From: Miltoncostaeaceae bacterium
Lineage (GTDB): Bacteria > Actinomycetota > Thermoleophilia > Miltoncostaeales > Miltoncostaeaceae
Assembly (NCBI GenBank): GCA_030598075.1
Contig: JAUVQP010000025.1
Coordinates: forward strand, 1 to 12,686
DNA length: 12,686 bases
Direction of reading: 5' to 3'
Shown here in pieces: positions 1-6,005 of this stretch. Position 1 is the stretch's first letter, and the number at the start of each line of letters is the position of its first letter. A model generated the notes under the pieces. That model worked only from the letters and a program-made list of their open reading frames with translations. It was not told the origin of the DNA and did no database searches. Made by a program: the position numbers and the translations under genes.

Positions 1-1001
1 CGCTTGCGGCCGCCCCGAGCGCGGCAGAGGACGACGGAGCGATCGCCGCGGCCGTGCCGGCCATCGGCTGCGGCGCTCTCGAGTCGGACCCCGATGCCAT
101 TCGCGGCACATCCGGCCGGGACGTGCTGAACGGAACGCCGGGCGACGACATCATCCTGGCCGGAACCGGCAACGACAAGGTGCGCGGCGGGGGCGGCCAA
201 GACCCCATCTGCGGTGGTCCGGGCGACGACGATCTCGGCGGAGGTGCGGGGGACGACATGATCGACGGAGGGCCCGGGCGCGACCGGGTGACCGGCGGCG
301 GCGGTGACGACGTGATCCGAACCGGCGGCGGCGCCGACCGCGCGTTCGGCGGAGACGGGGACGACATGATCTACACCGAGGGCGGCGCCGATCGCGGCCG
401 CGGCGACCGCGGCGACGACATGATCGACGGAGGGTCGGGCGACGACGACATCGCCGGTGCGGCGGGAGGCGACAGGCTGCGTGGCGGGCCCGGGCGCGAC
501 CGGATCGCGAGCGGGCCCGGGGGACGTGCGGTCGTGGGCCGCAACGTGGGCCTCGGGCTCGACCGCATCTTCGGTGACGGCGGCAACGACAACATCGTGC
601 TCGACTCGTACTTTCGGAGCACGGTCCGCGGCGGCGCGGGCGACGACACCATCGCGGTCCGTGCGGCGCTCTCAGGTCGACGCGGCGTGGCGACCGCTCC
701 CATCGTGCGCGGCGACGCCGGTGCCGACACGATCTCCAGCGGACCGAGTGCCCGCGGCATCTATCGCCTGTTCGGGGGTGCGGGCGCCGACGAGGTCTCT
801 GGGGGGGCCGGCGTGGACCTCATCGATCTCGGCGGCGGCAACGACACGGCGCGCGGCTTCGGGGGGGCCGACTCCCTCGGCGGCGGCGCGGGCAACGACA
901 TCCTCCACGGCGGCGACGGACGGGACACCACGGACGGCGGTCCGGGGCGGGACTTCTGCCGCACCACCGAGAGCGCGACGAGCTGCGAGGACCTGATCTA
1001 G
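1..1001 (+). CDS. Secreted RTX-type calcium-binding beta-roll protein (5' partial)
   Basis: The reading frame is open from base 3, so the gene begins off the left edge; the GTG at 54 is internal. The first visible residues are Ala-rich (LAAAPSAAEDD) and look like the end of a signal peptide with an AxA-type cleavage site, so the product is probably exported. About 330 residues are visible. Most are nonapeptide-like repeats of GGxGxDxxx type (GGPGDDD, GGAGDDMID, GGSGDDD, GGDGRD and others), the RTX motif known to bind calcium and fold as a parallel beta-roll. Less regular stretches (about bases 510-640 and 665-770) interrupt the rolls. Four cysteines lie near the two ends (visible residues about 23, 70, 319, 328) and could form disulfide caps. 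The protein ends in a short Cys-Glu-Asp tail after TESATSC. No catalytic domain is visible; the role could be a surface or matrix protein, but this is unknown. Confidence 0.85.
   Translation, partial: LAAAPSAAEDDGAIAAAVPAIGCGALESDPDAIRGTSGRDVLNGTPGDDIILAGTGNDKVRGGGGQDPICGGPGDDDLGGGAGDDMIDGGPGRDRVTGGGGDDVIRTGGGADRAFGGDGDDMIYTEGGADRGRGDRGDDMIDGGSGDDDIAGAAGGDRLRGGPGRDRIASGPGGRAVVGRNVGLGLDRIFGDGGNDNIVLDSYFRSTVRGGAGDDTIAVRAALSGRRGVATAPIVRGDAGADTISSGPSARGIYRLFGGAGADEVSGGAGVDLIDLGGGNDTARGFGGADSLGGGAGNDILHGGDGRDTTDGGPGRDFCRTTESATSCEDLI
252..434 (+). repeat. Imperfect DNA repeats encoding the RTX motif
   Basis: The 12-mer GACGACATGATC occurs three times, at 252-263, 360-371 and 414-425. Two of these copies extend through the same ATCGACGGAGGG context. 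They encode the DDMI core of successive RTX repeats. This is the most nearly identical part of the repeat array and suggests recent internal duplication or gene conversion inside the gene. It is a coding repeat, not an independent element. Confidence 0.7.
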
Positions 1002-1023
1002 CCCGGATCTGTGAGCAACGCTG

Positions 1024-1062
1024 CGGGGCGGACGGCCGCACCGGAGTGGGAGCAGCGCCCCG
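1024..1062. terminator. Weak hairpin between two convergent genes
   Basis: CGGGGCG (1024-1030) can pair with CGCCCCG (1056-1062) across a 25-nt loop. The structure lies in the 68-base gap between the RTX gene stop (999-1001) and the stop of the opposing membrane-protein gene. There is no U-tract on either strand. The position suits a bidirectional terminator, but the long loop makes this a weak call. Confidence 0.25.
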
Positions 1063-1069
1063 TGTCGGG

Positions 1070-1543
1070 TCAGCCCTCGTGCAGGCGGCGGGCGCCCACG
1101 GAGCGAGCGACCTTGTCCACGTGGAGCGCGACGGCGACCGCGTCGACCTTGATCTCGCCCTCGAGCCGATCCGCCACGTGCCAGGCCTCCCGGGAGAGGT
1201 ACGCGAGCCTCGCGCGGGCGTCGGGTAGCGCCCGCTGGCGATCGGCCTCGCGCGTGAGATAGTCCAGGATCTCCCGCGACTCCTCGTCGTTCCAGCGCGG
1301 CGGCGTCGTGGGCCACTCCTTGTTGCGCCAGATGAGCCACCAGAGGAACGTGATCAGCGGAAACTTCAGGATGAAGACCGCGAACAGGACCCAGACGTTC
1401 TGCAGCGCGGGGTCGGAGATGACCGGCGTGATCGCCAGCAGGAAGCTGCCGAGCAGGGCCAGCGCCACCGTCGCGGCCGCCACCGCGAACATGCGGCGGG
1501 GCCGGGCGCGTCCGTCGCCGTCGAAGAGGAAGCGCGCGAGCAC
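1070..1543 (-). CDS. Two-helix membrane protein of unknown function, divergent from thrS
   Basis: A 157-residue protein starting at GTG 1543. I do not recognise the family. Two hydrophobic segments (about residues 18-40 and 48-72) form a helical hairpin. They follow a short basic N-terminus (RARPRR) and precede a charged, helix-prone soluble tail of about 85 residues (83-157) rich in Arg, Glu and Asp. The Trp-rich end of the second helix (FLWWLIWRNKEW) marks the membrane edge. No signal peptide or enzyme motif is visible. No good Shine-Dalgarno sequence precedes the GTG. A weak -10-like CAGACT on the reverse strand (plus 1550-1555) lies 6 nt upstream, which would fit a leaderless start. The gene shares a 68-base divergent region with thrS. 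Coding status rests on the hydrophobicity pattern and a clean fit between neighbours. Confidence 0.6.
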   Translation of the reverse strand: MLARFLFDGDGRARPRRMFAVAAATVALALLGSFLLAITPVISDPALQNVWVLFAVFILKFPLITFLWWLIWRNKEWPTTPPRWNDEESREILDYLTREADRQRALPDARARLAYLSREAWHVADRLEGEIKVDAVAVALHVDKVARSVGARRLHEG

Positions 1544-1595
1544 GGCACCAGTCTGGCCGAGGTGGGCGGGGCCGGCAAGCCGCTACGTGGCCCCT

Positions 1596-1604
1596 TGGTA
1601 GCAT
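1596..1604 (+). promoter_or_regulatory. Extended -10 promoter of thrS (leaderless)
   Basis: TGG followed by TAGCAT (-10 at 1599-1604) has the extended -10 form TGn-TANNNT. The hexamer ends 7 nt before the GTG at 1612, so transcription would begin at or within a base of the start codon. There is no usable Shine-Dalgarno sequence (only CCGGA directly touching the GTG), which supports a leaderless message. No convincing -35 hexamer is seen, and there is no room for a T-box leader. Confidence 0.55.
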
Positions 1605-1611
1605 CGCCGGA

Positions 1612-3558
1612 GTGAGCGCACCGCGAACCGCGGCAAGCCCCGGCGCCGCCGTCACGGTGACGCTTCCGGACGGCAGCCCGCTCGAGCTGCCCGCCGGGGC
1701 CAGCGGCCACGATGCCGCGGCCGCGATCGGCCCGGGACTCGCGCGCGCGGCGCTGGCCGTGCGCTCCGGCGACGAGATCCGCGATCTCGCGCGTCCGCTC
1801 GTGGACGGCGAGTCCATCGCGATCATCACGAAGAAGTCAGGCGAGGGCTACCTCTACGTCATGCGCCACTCGGCGGCCCACGTGCTCGCCGAGGCGGTGC
1901 AGTCGCTCGATCCCGGCACCCGGTTCGGCTTCGGTCCGCCGATCGGGGACGGCTTCTACTACGACTTCGACCTCCCCGAGACGATCAGCGAGGACGACTT
2001 CCCGGCGATCGAGGCGGAGATGGCACGGATCGTGTCGGAGCGGGCGCCGTTCGCGCGCAGCGTCATGAGCGTCGCCGACGCGCGAGAGTACTTCGCGGAG
2101 CGCGACGAGCCCTTCAAGGTCGATCAGGTCGACGAGCTCGAGCGCATGGGCGAGACGGAGGTCTCCCTCTACCGTCAGCGCGACTTCGTCGATCTTTGCC
2201 GCGGCCCCCACCTCCGCGACACCGGGGGCATCGGGGTGTTCGAGCTGCAGTCCGTCGCCGGCGCCTACTGGCGCGGAGATGAGCAGAAACCGCAGCTCAC
2301 CCGCATCTACGCCACGGCGTTTCCGACCCGCGCCGAGCTCGACGAGCACTTGGAGCGCCTGGAGCGGGCGCGGGCGCGGGATCATCGCCGCCTCGGCCGG
2401 GAGCTGGAGCTCTTCTACTTCGACGAGCTGGCGCCGGGCCTGCCGTTCTTCCTGCCCAAGGGCATGGCCGTCGTCAACAAGATCAAGGAGGTGCTCCGCG
2501 CCGAGCTCGACCGGCGCGGCTATCAGGAGATCAGCACTCCCGCGATGCTCGACGATCGCCTCTGGCACGAGAGCGGGCACTACGAGCACTACAAGGACAG
2601 CATGTACTTCACGGAGGTGGACGGGCGGGGGTTCGCCATCAAGCCCATGAACTGCCCCGGCGCCTGCCTGCTCTTCCGCTCGCGGCCCCGGTCGTACCGA
2701 GATCTGCCGATTCGGCTCTCGGAGTTCGGGCACGTGCATCGACATGAGCGGTCGGGCGTCCTCCACGGGCTGTTCCGCGTGCGCGCGTTCACCCAAGACG
2801 ACGCGCACATCTACTGCCGTCTCGATCAGGTCCAGGACGAGGTCCGGGAGGTCTTGGACCTCACCGATCGCTTCTACGGGCGCTTCGGCTTCTCCGAGGT
2901 CTCCATGAACCTGTCGACCCGACCCGACAAGGCGATCGGCGACAGCGCCTCCTGGGACGCGGCGGAGGACGCGCTGCGCTCGGCGCTCGAGGGCCGGGAG
3001 TACGAGCTCAAGGAGGGCGACGGTGCCTTCTACGGGCCCAAGATCGACTTCGGTATCACCGACACCATGGGCCGCTCGTGGCAGCTCGGCACCTGTCAGC
3101 TCGACTTCTCGATGCCCGAGCGGTTCGACCTCAGCTACACGACCGCCGACGACCGCGCGGAGCGTCCGGTTCTGATCCATCGGGCGATCACCGGGTCCAT
3201 TGAGCGGTTTCTGGGCATCCTCATCGAGGACACCGGTGGCGACTTTCCGTTCTGGCTCGCCCCGGTCCAGGCCCGGGTGCTCCCGATCGCGGACCGGCAC
3301 GCCGACTACGCCGGCACGGTGGCCGCGGCCCTTTCCGGCGCCGGGATCCGCGTCGAGGTGGATGCGCTCCGCGGGTCGGTGGGCAAGCGCATTCGCGATG
3401 GCGAGCTGGCCAAGATCCCCTACCTCCTGCTCGTCGGCGACCGGGAGGTGGAGGCCGACGCCGTGTCCGCGCGCCGCCGCGGCGCGGGCGACCAGGGCTC
3501 CGTCTCCCTGGTCGAGCTGGTCGACCGGCTCGTGGCCGAGGCGGGCGAGAGCGGCTGA
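1612..3558 (+). CDS. thrS: Threonyl-tRNA synthetase
   Basis: Attaches threonine to tRNA-Thr in the cytoplasm (class II aminoacyl-tRNA synthetase). The 648 residues match the usual bacterial length (E. coli 642). An N-terminal TGS domain (about 13-75) is followed by the editing (SAD) domain, whose zinc-site residues are all present: H86 and H90 in HSAAH, then C196 and H200 in CRGPH. The catalytic core (about 270-545) has motif 1 around 281-315, motif 2 as EFGHVHRHERSG then RVRAFTQDDAH, and motif 3 in IHRAITGSIERF. The catalytic-zinc ligands are C348 (MNCPG), H399 (DDAH) and H523. The anticodon-binding domain occupies about 552-640. The GTG start is supported by the -10 box 7 nt upstream. The infC-rpmI-rplT genes that often accompany thrS are not downstream. 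Nothing indicates damage; function is secure. Confidence 0.98.
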   Translation: MSAPRTAASPGAAVTVTLPDGSPLELPAGASGHDAAAAIGPGLARAALAVRSGDEIRDLARPLVDGESIAIITKKSGEGYLYVMRHSAAHVLAEAVQSLDPGTRFGFGPPIGDGFYYDFDLPETISEDDFPAIEAEMARIVSERAPFARSVMSVADAREYFAERDEPFKVDQVDELERMGETEVSLYRQRDFVDLCRGPHLRDTGGIGVFELQSVAGAYWRGDEQKPQLTRIYATAFPTRAELDEHLERLERARARDHRRLGRELELFYFDELAPGLPFFLPKGMAVVNKIKEVLRAELDRRGYQEISTPAMLDDRLWHESGHYEHYKDSMYFTEVDGRGFAIKPMNCPGACLLFRSRPRSYRDLPIRLSEFGHVHRHERSGVLHGLFRVRAFTQDDAHIYCRLDQVQDEVREVLDLTDRFYGRFGFSEVSMNLSTRPDKAIGDSASWDAAEDALRSALEGREYELKEGDGAFYGPKIDFGITDTMGRSWQLGTCQLDFSMPERFDLSYTTADDRAERPVLIHRAITGSIERFLGILIEDTGGDFPFWLAPVQARVLPIADRHADYAGTVAAALSGAGIRVEVDALRGSVGKRIRDGELAKIPYLLLVGDREVEADAVSARRRGAGDQGSVSLVELVDRLVAEAGESG

Positions 3559-3565
3559 CCGTGTC

Positions 3566-3584
3566 CGGAGCGGCCCGCGCTCCG
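3566..3584 (+). terminator. Hairpin just after thrS
   Basis: CGGAGCG (3566-3572) and CGCTCCG (3578-3584) form a perfect 7-bp stem with a 5-nt loop, starting 8 nt after the thrS stop codon. There is no U-tract, so classical intrinsic termination is uncertain. Position and symmetry favour a terminator or 3'-end stabilising structure. Confidence 0.45.
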
Positions 3585-3606
3585 ATGCATCTGCGATCCT
3601 CCGCGC

Positions 3607-3984
3607 GTGCGCGTCAACTGGGTCGGGGTCCGCAACCTCATCATCATCGCCGGCATCGCGGGCCTGGCCCTCGTGGCCCAAGAGCTGTTCGCCGACGTGG
3701 CGAACTCGCTCAACCAGATCATCCTGGTTCTGTTCATCGCGGCCATCGCGGTCTTCGCGTACAACTACTTCCGTCAGAACCAGCTCGCGTGGCTCGTGCT
3801 CAAGACCTGGCAGCGCTGGCTGATCATCGTCTGCGGCGCCGGCATCGCCGTGCTGGTCATCTCGTCCGCGTGGACCTCCGAGGTCCCCGACCGGCTGACC
3901 TGGCTCGGAGTCGTCGCGCTCATTGGCGTGCTGGCGTTGATCATCGTGTGGATCATCCGCGAGAGCCGCCGCTTCCGCATGTGA
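3607..3984 (+). CDS. Small four-helix integral membrane protein, unknown function
   Basis: A 125-residue protein starting at GTG 3607, just after thrS. I do not recognise a family. Four hydrophobic segments are visible at about residues 8-24, 36-53, 70-88 and 97-117, ending with a short basic tail (RESRRFRM) likely on the cytoplasmic side. The loops are very short, so there is almost no soluble domain. No catalytic or metal-binding motif is seen. A hairpin separates it from thrS, and a weak -10-like GATCCT (3595-3600) lies 6 nt before the GTG, so it may be transcribed independently as a leaderless message. A second hairpin follows the stop codon, making this look like a single-gene unit. Upstream in-frame starts would run into the hairpin. 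Confidence 0.7.
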   Translation: MRVNWVGVRNLIIIAGIAGLALVAQELFADVANSLNQIILVLFIAAIAVFAYNYFRQNQLAWLVLKTWQRWLIIVCGAGIAVLVISSAWTSEVPDRLTWLGVVALIGVLALIIVWIIRESRRFRM

Positions 3985-3997
3985 GCCTCGCGGTGCC

Positions 3998-4021
3998 CCG
4001 CGCCGTCACCGTCTGGCGCGG
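3998..4021 (+). terminator. Hairpin after the four-helix membrane protein gene
   Basis: CCGCGCC (3998-4004) and GGCGCGG (4015-4021) form a perfect 7-bp stem with a 10-nt loop, 13 nt after the stop codon at 3982-3984. No U-tract follows. It lies ahead of the pseudopilin operon promoter and probably separates the two transcription units. Confidence 0.4.
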
Positions 4022-4062
4022 AGCACGGCACGGCCCGCGACCACGCGTGACAGGACGCCGCC

Positions 4063-4068
4063 TACTGT
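4063..4068 (+). promoter_or_regulatory. -10 box of the pseudopilin operon (leaderless)
   Basis: TACTGT fits TANNNT and ends 6 nt before ATG 4075. No Shine-Dalgarno sequence is present in the intervening CGAGGC, so the mRNA is probably leaderless. No clear -35 element is visible. Confidence 0.5.
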
Positions 4069-4074
4069 CGAGGC

Positions 4075-4401
4075 ATGGTCGCTGGACGGCAGCGTGGTCA
4101 GGCCACGGTGGAGCTGGTGGCGCTCGTTCCGGTGCTCGCCGCGGTGCTCGCGCTCGGCATGCTCGTCGCCGTGCTCGCCGGGCAGTGGGTTGCCGCCGCC
4201 GGCGCCGCGCGGGTGGGTGCGCGGGCCGATGAGGTCGGCGGCGACGGCCGCGCGGCGGCCCGCTCGGCCCTCCCCGCCGAGATTCGTCGGCGCGCCCGGG
4301 TGTCGTCCGATGGCGCCCGCGTCAGCGTGTGGGTTCCTGGGGTCGATCTGGGTCCTCTCGGGCGGATCGAGGGCCCGCGGGCGACGGCCCACAGACCGTG
4401 A
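4075..4401 (+). CDS. TadE-like pseudopilin (first copy)
   Basis: A 108-residue protein with the layout of a TadE/Flp-family minor pilin: a short basic N-terminus, then the processing motif RGQATVE (Gly8, Glu13). The Gly at -1 and Glu at +5 are the known requirements of type IV/Tad prepilin peptidases. One hydrophobic helix follows (about 14-40), then a small soluble domain rich in Ala and Arg with a strand-like VSVWVPG segment near residue 83. It is inferred to sit in the membrane or in a pseudopilus. The stop codon overlaps the GTG of the next gene (GTGA, 4398-4401), implying translational coupling. No Tad ATPase, secretin or major Flp pilin gene lies nearby. It resembles the second gene through the helix and is probably a diverged tandem duplicate. 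Confidence 0.75.
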   Translation: MVAGRQRGQATVELVALVPVLAAVLALGMLVAVLAGQWVAAAGAARVGARADEVGGDGRAAARSALPAEIRRRARVSSDGARVSVWVPGVDLGPLGRIEGPRATAHRP

Positions 4402-4673
4402 GCGCGCGGTGTCGCCGTCGGGGGCAGGCCAGCGTGGAACTCGTGGCGGCCGTTCCGCTGCTTCTCCTTGCGATGCTCGGGGCGTGGCAGGCCGCCGCCG
4501 CTGTCTGGGCCGCGCTCGACGCCCAGGAGCGGGCCCGCCACGAGGCGCTCCGTGCCGGGGGCGCGCCGGGTGAGCAGCGGACGGTCACCTCGGAGGTGCG
4601 GGTTCCTCGGGTCGTGCCCGGCATGTCGGGGCTTCGAGCCCGTGCCCGGGCCTCGGTGCGGGTCGCCGGATGA
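4398..4673 (+). CDS. TadE-like pseudopilin (second copy)
   Basis: A 91-residue protein. I place the start at GTG 4398 because it gives a GTGA overlap with the previous gene and puts the prepilin motif RRRGQASVE at the very N-terminus, as in the first copy. A GTG at 4329 would add 23 low-complexity residues lying entirely over the preceding gene. Gly9 at -1 and Glu14 at +5 make an intact prepilin-peptidase site. A single hydrophobic helix (about 15-41) follows. The soluble part ends with a strand-like VTSEVRVPR then an ARARASVRVAG tail, a pattern shared loosely with the other two genes of the operon. The stop overlaps the next ATG (ATGA, 4670-4673). Role inferred: a membrane or pseudopilus component acting with the downstream hydrolase. 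Confidence 0.75.
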   Translation: MSARCRRRGQASVELVAAVPLLLLAMLGAWQAAAAVWAALDAQERARHEALRAGGAPGEQRTVTSEVRVPRVVPGMSGLRARARASVRVAG

Positions 4674-5944
4674 CCGGCGCCGAGGCCCGGTCCCGCGAGC
4701 GGGGTGGAGCGCTCCCGCTCGCGCTCGCCGTCGCGTTCCTGCTCCTCCTGGCGGCCTCCGCGGTGCTCGTGGTGGGCGGCGCGCACGTGGCCGCGGCGCG
4801 CGCCCAAACGGCGGCCGACCTGGCCGCCGTCTCGGGCGCGCGAGCCCTCGTGCAAGCGGTGGGGCGCGCCGAGAGGCGAGGAGGCGTCGGCCGGGCCGCA
4901 GCGCGGGCGGCCCGGGCCGCCGCCCAAGGATCGGGCGGGCGGATTTCCCGGCTGCACGTCTCGTCGCCGGATCTCCCGCCGGCGGTCGAGGTGGCGGTCC
5001 GGGTGCCGGGTCCGCTGGGCCTCGCGGCCATCGCGCGCGCGCGCGCCGGCCTCGCCCCTCCGCCGTCGGACGACCCCGGGCCCCGCGGCTGGGCCAGCGG
5101 GGGAGGATATTCGGGGCCCCTCGTCTATCGGGACGGAAAGCCGACCTGCCCGGCGGTCGCCGCGGCCTTCGACGGGATGGATCGAGCGGCCCGTGCGCTC
5201 GGCGTCGACCTCGTCGTCACCAGCGGCTTTCGCAGTGACGCCGAGCAGGCCCGGTTGTTCCGGCGCCATCCGGATCCCCGCTGGGTCGCACCGCCCGGCA
5301 GCAGCCGGCACCGGGACGCCACGGAGCTCGACATCTCGACGGGAGGTGGCGCCGGGGCCTGGCTGCGCGCGCACGGTCGCGAGCACGGCTTCGTGCAGCG
5401 GTACGCCTGGGAACCCTGGCACTGGGGCCACATCGCCGGATGCGGTCAGCGCCCGACGACCGGGGGAGGAGCGGGCGGCCGGTCGGTCCCCGCGTGGGTG
5501 CCGGGGGCGTACCGCGGGCTCATCGCCGCGTCCGCTCGGCGTGAGCGGCTGAGCCCCTGGCTCCTCGCGGCGCTGCTGCGCGTGGAGTCGGGGTTCGATC
5601 CGCGCGCGGTCAGCCCCGCCGGGGCCCGCGGCATCGCGCAGCTCATGCCGGCAACGGCCGGCGGCCTCGGGGTCTCGGACCCGTTCGATCCGAGGCAGGC
5701 CATTCCGGCGGCGGGCCGGCTCCTGGCTGATCACTTGCGCGCCTTCGGCACGCCGCGTCTGGCGCTGGCCGCCTACAACGCCGGCGCGGGGGCCGTGCGG
5801 CGCCACGGAGGCGTCCCGCCCTACCGCGAGACGCGGGCGTACGTCGCGGCCGTGCTGGCCGCGGCGGGCGATCTGGGCCCGCAGTCCGGCGATGTCGTCC
5901 TGCTGCCGCTCGGTCGAGCGATGTCCGGCGCGAGTCCGATCTGA
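4670..5944 (+). CDS. Tad-like membrane anchor fused to VanY carboxypeptidase and SLT lytic transglycosylase
   Basis: One uninterrupted 424-residue frame with three parts. Residues 1-130 resemble the TadG/Rv3654c-type Tad protein: RERGG, a hydrophobic helix (about 14-38), then AAARAQTAADLAAVSGARAL and a strand-like VEVAVRVPG; it lacks the Glu at +5 seen in its neighbours. Residues about 145-260 are a VanY-type (peptidase M15B) D,D-carboxypeptidase, with SGFRSD (185-190), zinc ligands H214 (SSRH), D221 and H251, and catalytic E248 in EPWHW. Residues about 275-400 are an SLT lytic transglycosylase, with catalytic E306 in VESGFDPRAVS, then GARGIAQLMPATA and LAAYNAGAGAV. Both enzyme sites look intact, so the protein probably trims peptide stems and cuts glycan strands outside the membrane. 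It is coupled to the preceding gene by ATGA. The three-way fusion is unusual. The domain calls are firm; the link to pilus assembly is inference. Confidence 0.9.
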   Translation: MTGAEARSRERGGALPLALAVAFLLLLAASAVLVVGGAHVAAARAQTAADLAAVSGARALVQAVGRAERRGGVGRAAARAARAAAQGSGGRISRLHVSSPDLPPAVEVAVRVPGPLGLAAIARARAGLAPPPSDDPGPRGWASGGGYSGPLVYRDGKPTCPAVAAAFDGMDRAARALGVDLVVTSGFRSDAEQARLFRRHPDPRWVAPPGSSRHRDATELDISTGGGAGAWLRAHGREHGFVQRYAWEPWHWGHIAGCGQRPTTGGGAGGRSVPAWVPGAYRGLIAASARRERLSPWLLAALLRVESGFDPRAVSPAGARGIAQLMPATAGGLGVSDPFDPRQAIPAAGRLLADHLRAFGTPRLALAAYNAGAGAVRRHGGVPPYRETRAYVAAVLAAAGDLGPQSGDVVLLPLGRAMSGASPI

Positions 5945-5971
5945 GGGTCGCCGGGGGCGCCCCTTCGCACG

Positions 5972-5985
5972 GGCGCGCTCGCGCC
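5972..5985. promoter_or_regulatory. Dyad GGCGCG-CT-CGCGCC upstream of uvrC -10
   Basis: A perfect 6-bp inverted repeat with a 2-nt centre lies 7 nt upstream of the TATACT hexamer, where a -35 element would be expected, and 27 nt after the preceding stop codon. It could be an operator or a short hairpin at the end of the upstream operon. In DNA this GC-rich, chance dyads are common. Confidence 0.25.
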
Positions 5986-5992
5986 GCGCTCC

Positions 5993-5998
5993 TATACT
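5993..5998 (+). promoter_or_regulatory. -10 box of uvrC (leaderless)
   Basis: TATACT is a strong TANNNT -10 and stands out in an otherwise GC-rich gap. It ends 7 nt before GTG 6006, the same spacing as at thrS, so the mRNA is probably leaderless. The GGAAGG touching the start codon is too close to act as a normal Shine-Dalgarno sequence. No good -35 is seen. Confidence 0.6.
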
Positions 5999-6005
5999 CG
6001 GAAGG

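Noticed and set aside
252..434. CRISPR-like or tandem-repeat array in the RTX gene
   Set aside because: The repeats are in frame and encode GGxGxD motifs; spacings are irregular and there are no spacer-like unique segments.
1544..1611. T-box or other riboswitch upstream of thrS
   Set aside because: Only 68 bases separate thrS from the divergent gene, and the -10 box sits 7 nt before the start codon, leaving no leader RNA.
672..1829. 385-residue reverse open frame spanning the RTX gene end, the membrane gene and thrS start
   Set aside because: It crosses three better-supported genes and is a low-complexity Arg/Ala/Pro translation typical of a GC shadow.
1837..3681. 614-residue open frame antisense to thrS
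   Set aside because: It mirrors thrS codon for codon in GC-rich DNA, has no recognisable domain, and lies over a gene with complete synthetase motifs.
4322..5806. 494-residue reverse open frame over the pseudopilin operon
   Set aside because: The forward frame carries intact VanY and SLT motifs; the reverse product is Arg/Gly/Ala-rich without motifs.
5954..5963. GGGGCGCCCC palindrome as terminator of the pseudopilin operon
   Set aside because: It has no room for a loop beyond a 3-bp stem and no U-tract, so it is too weak to call alone.
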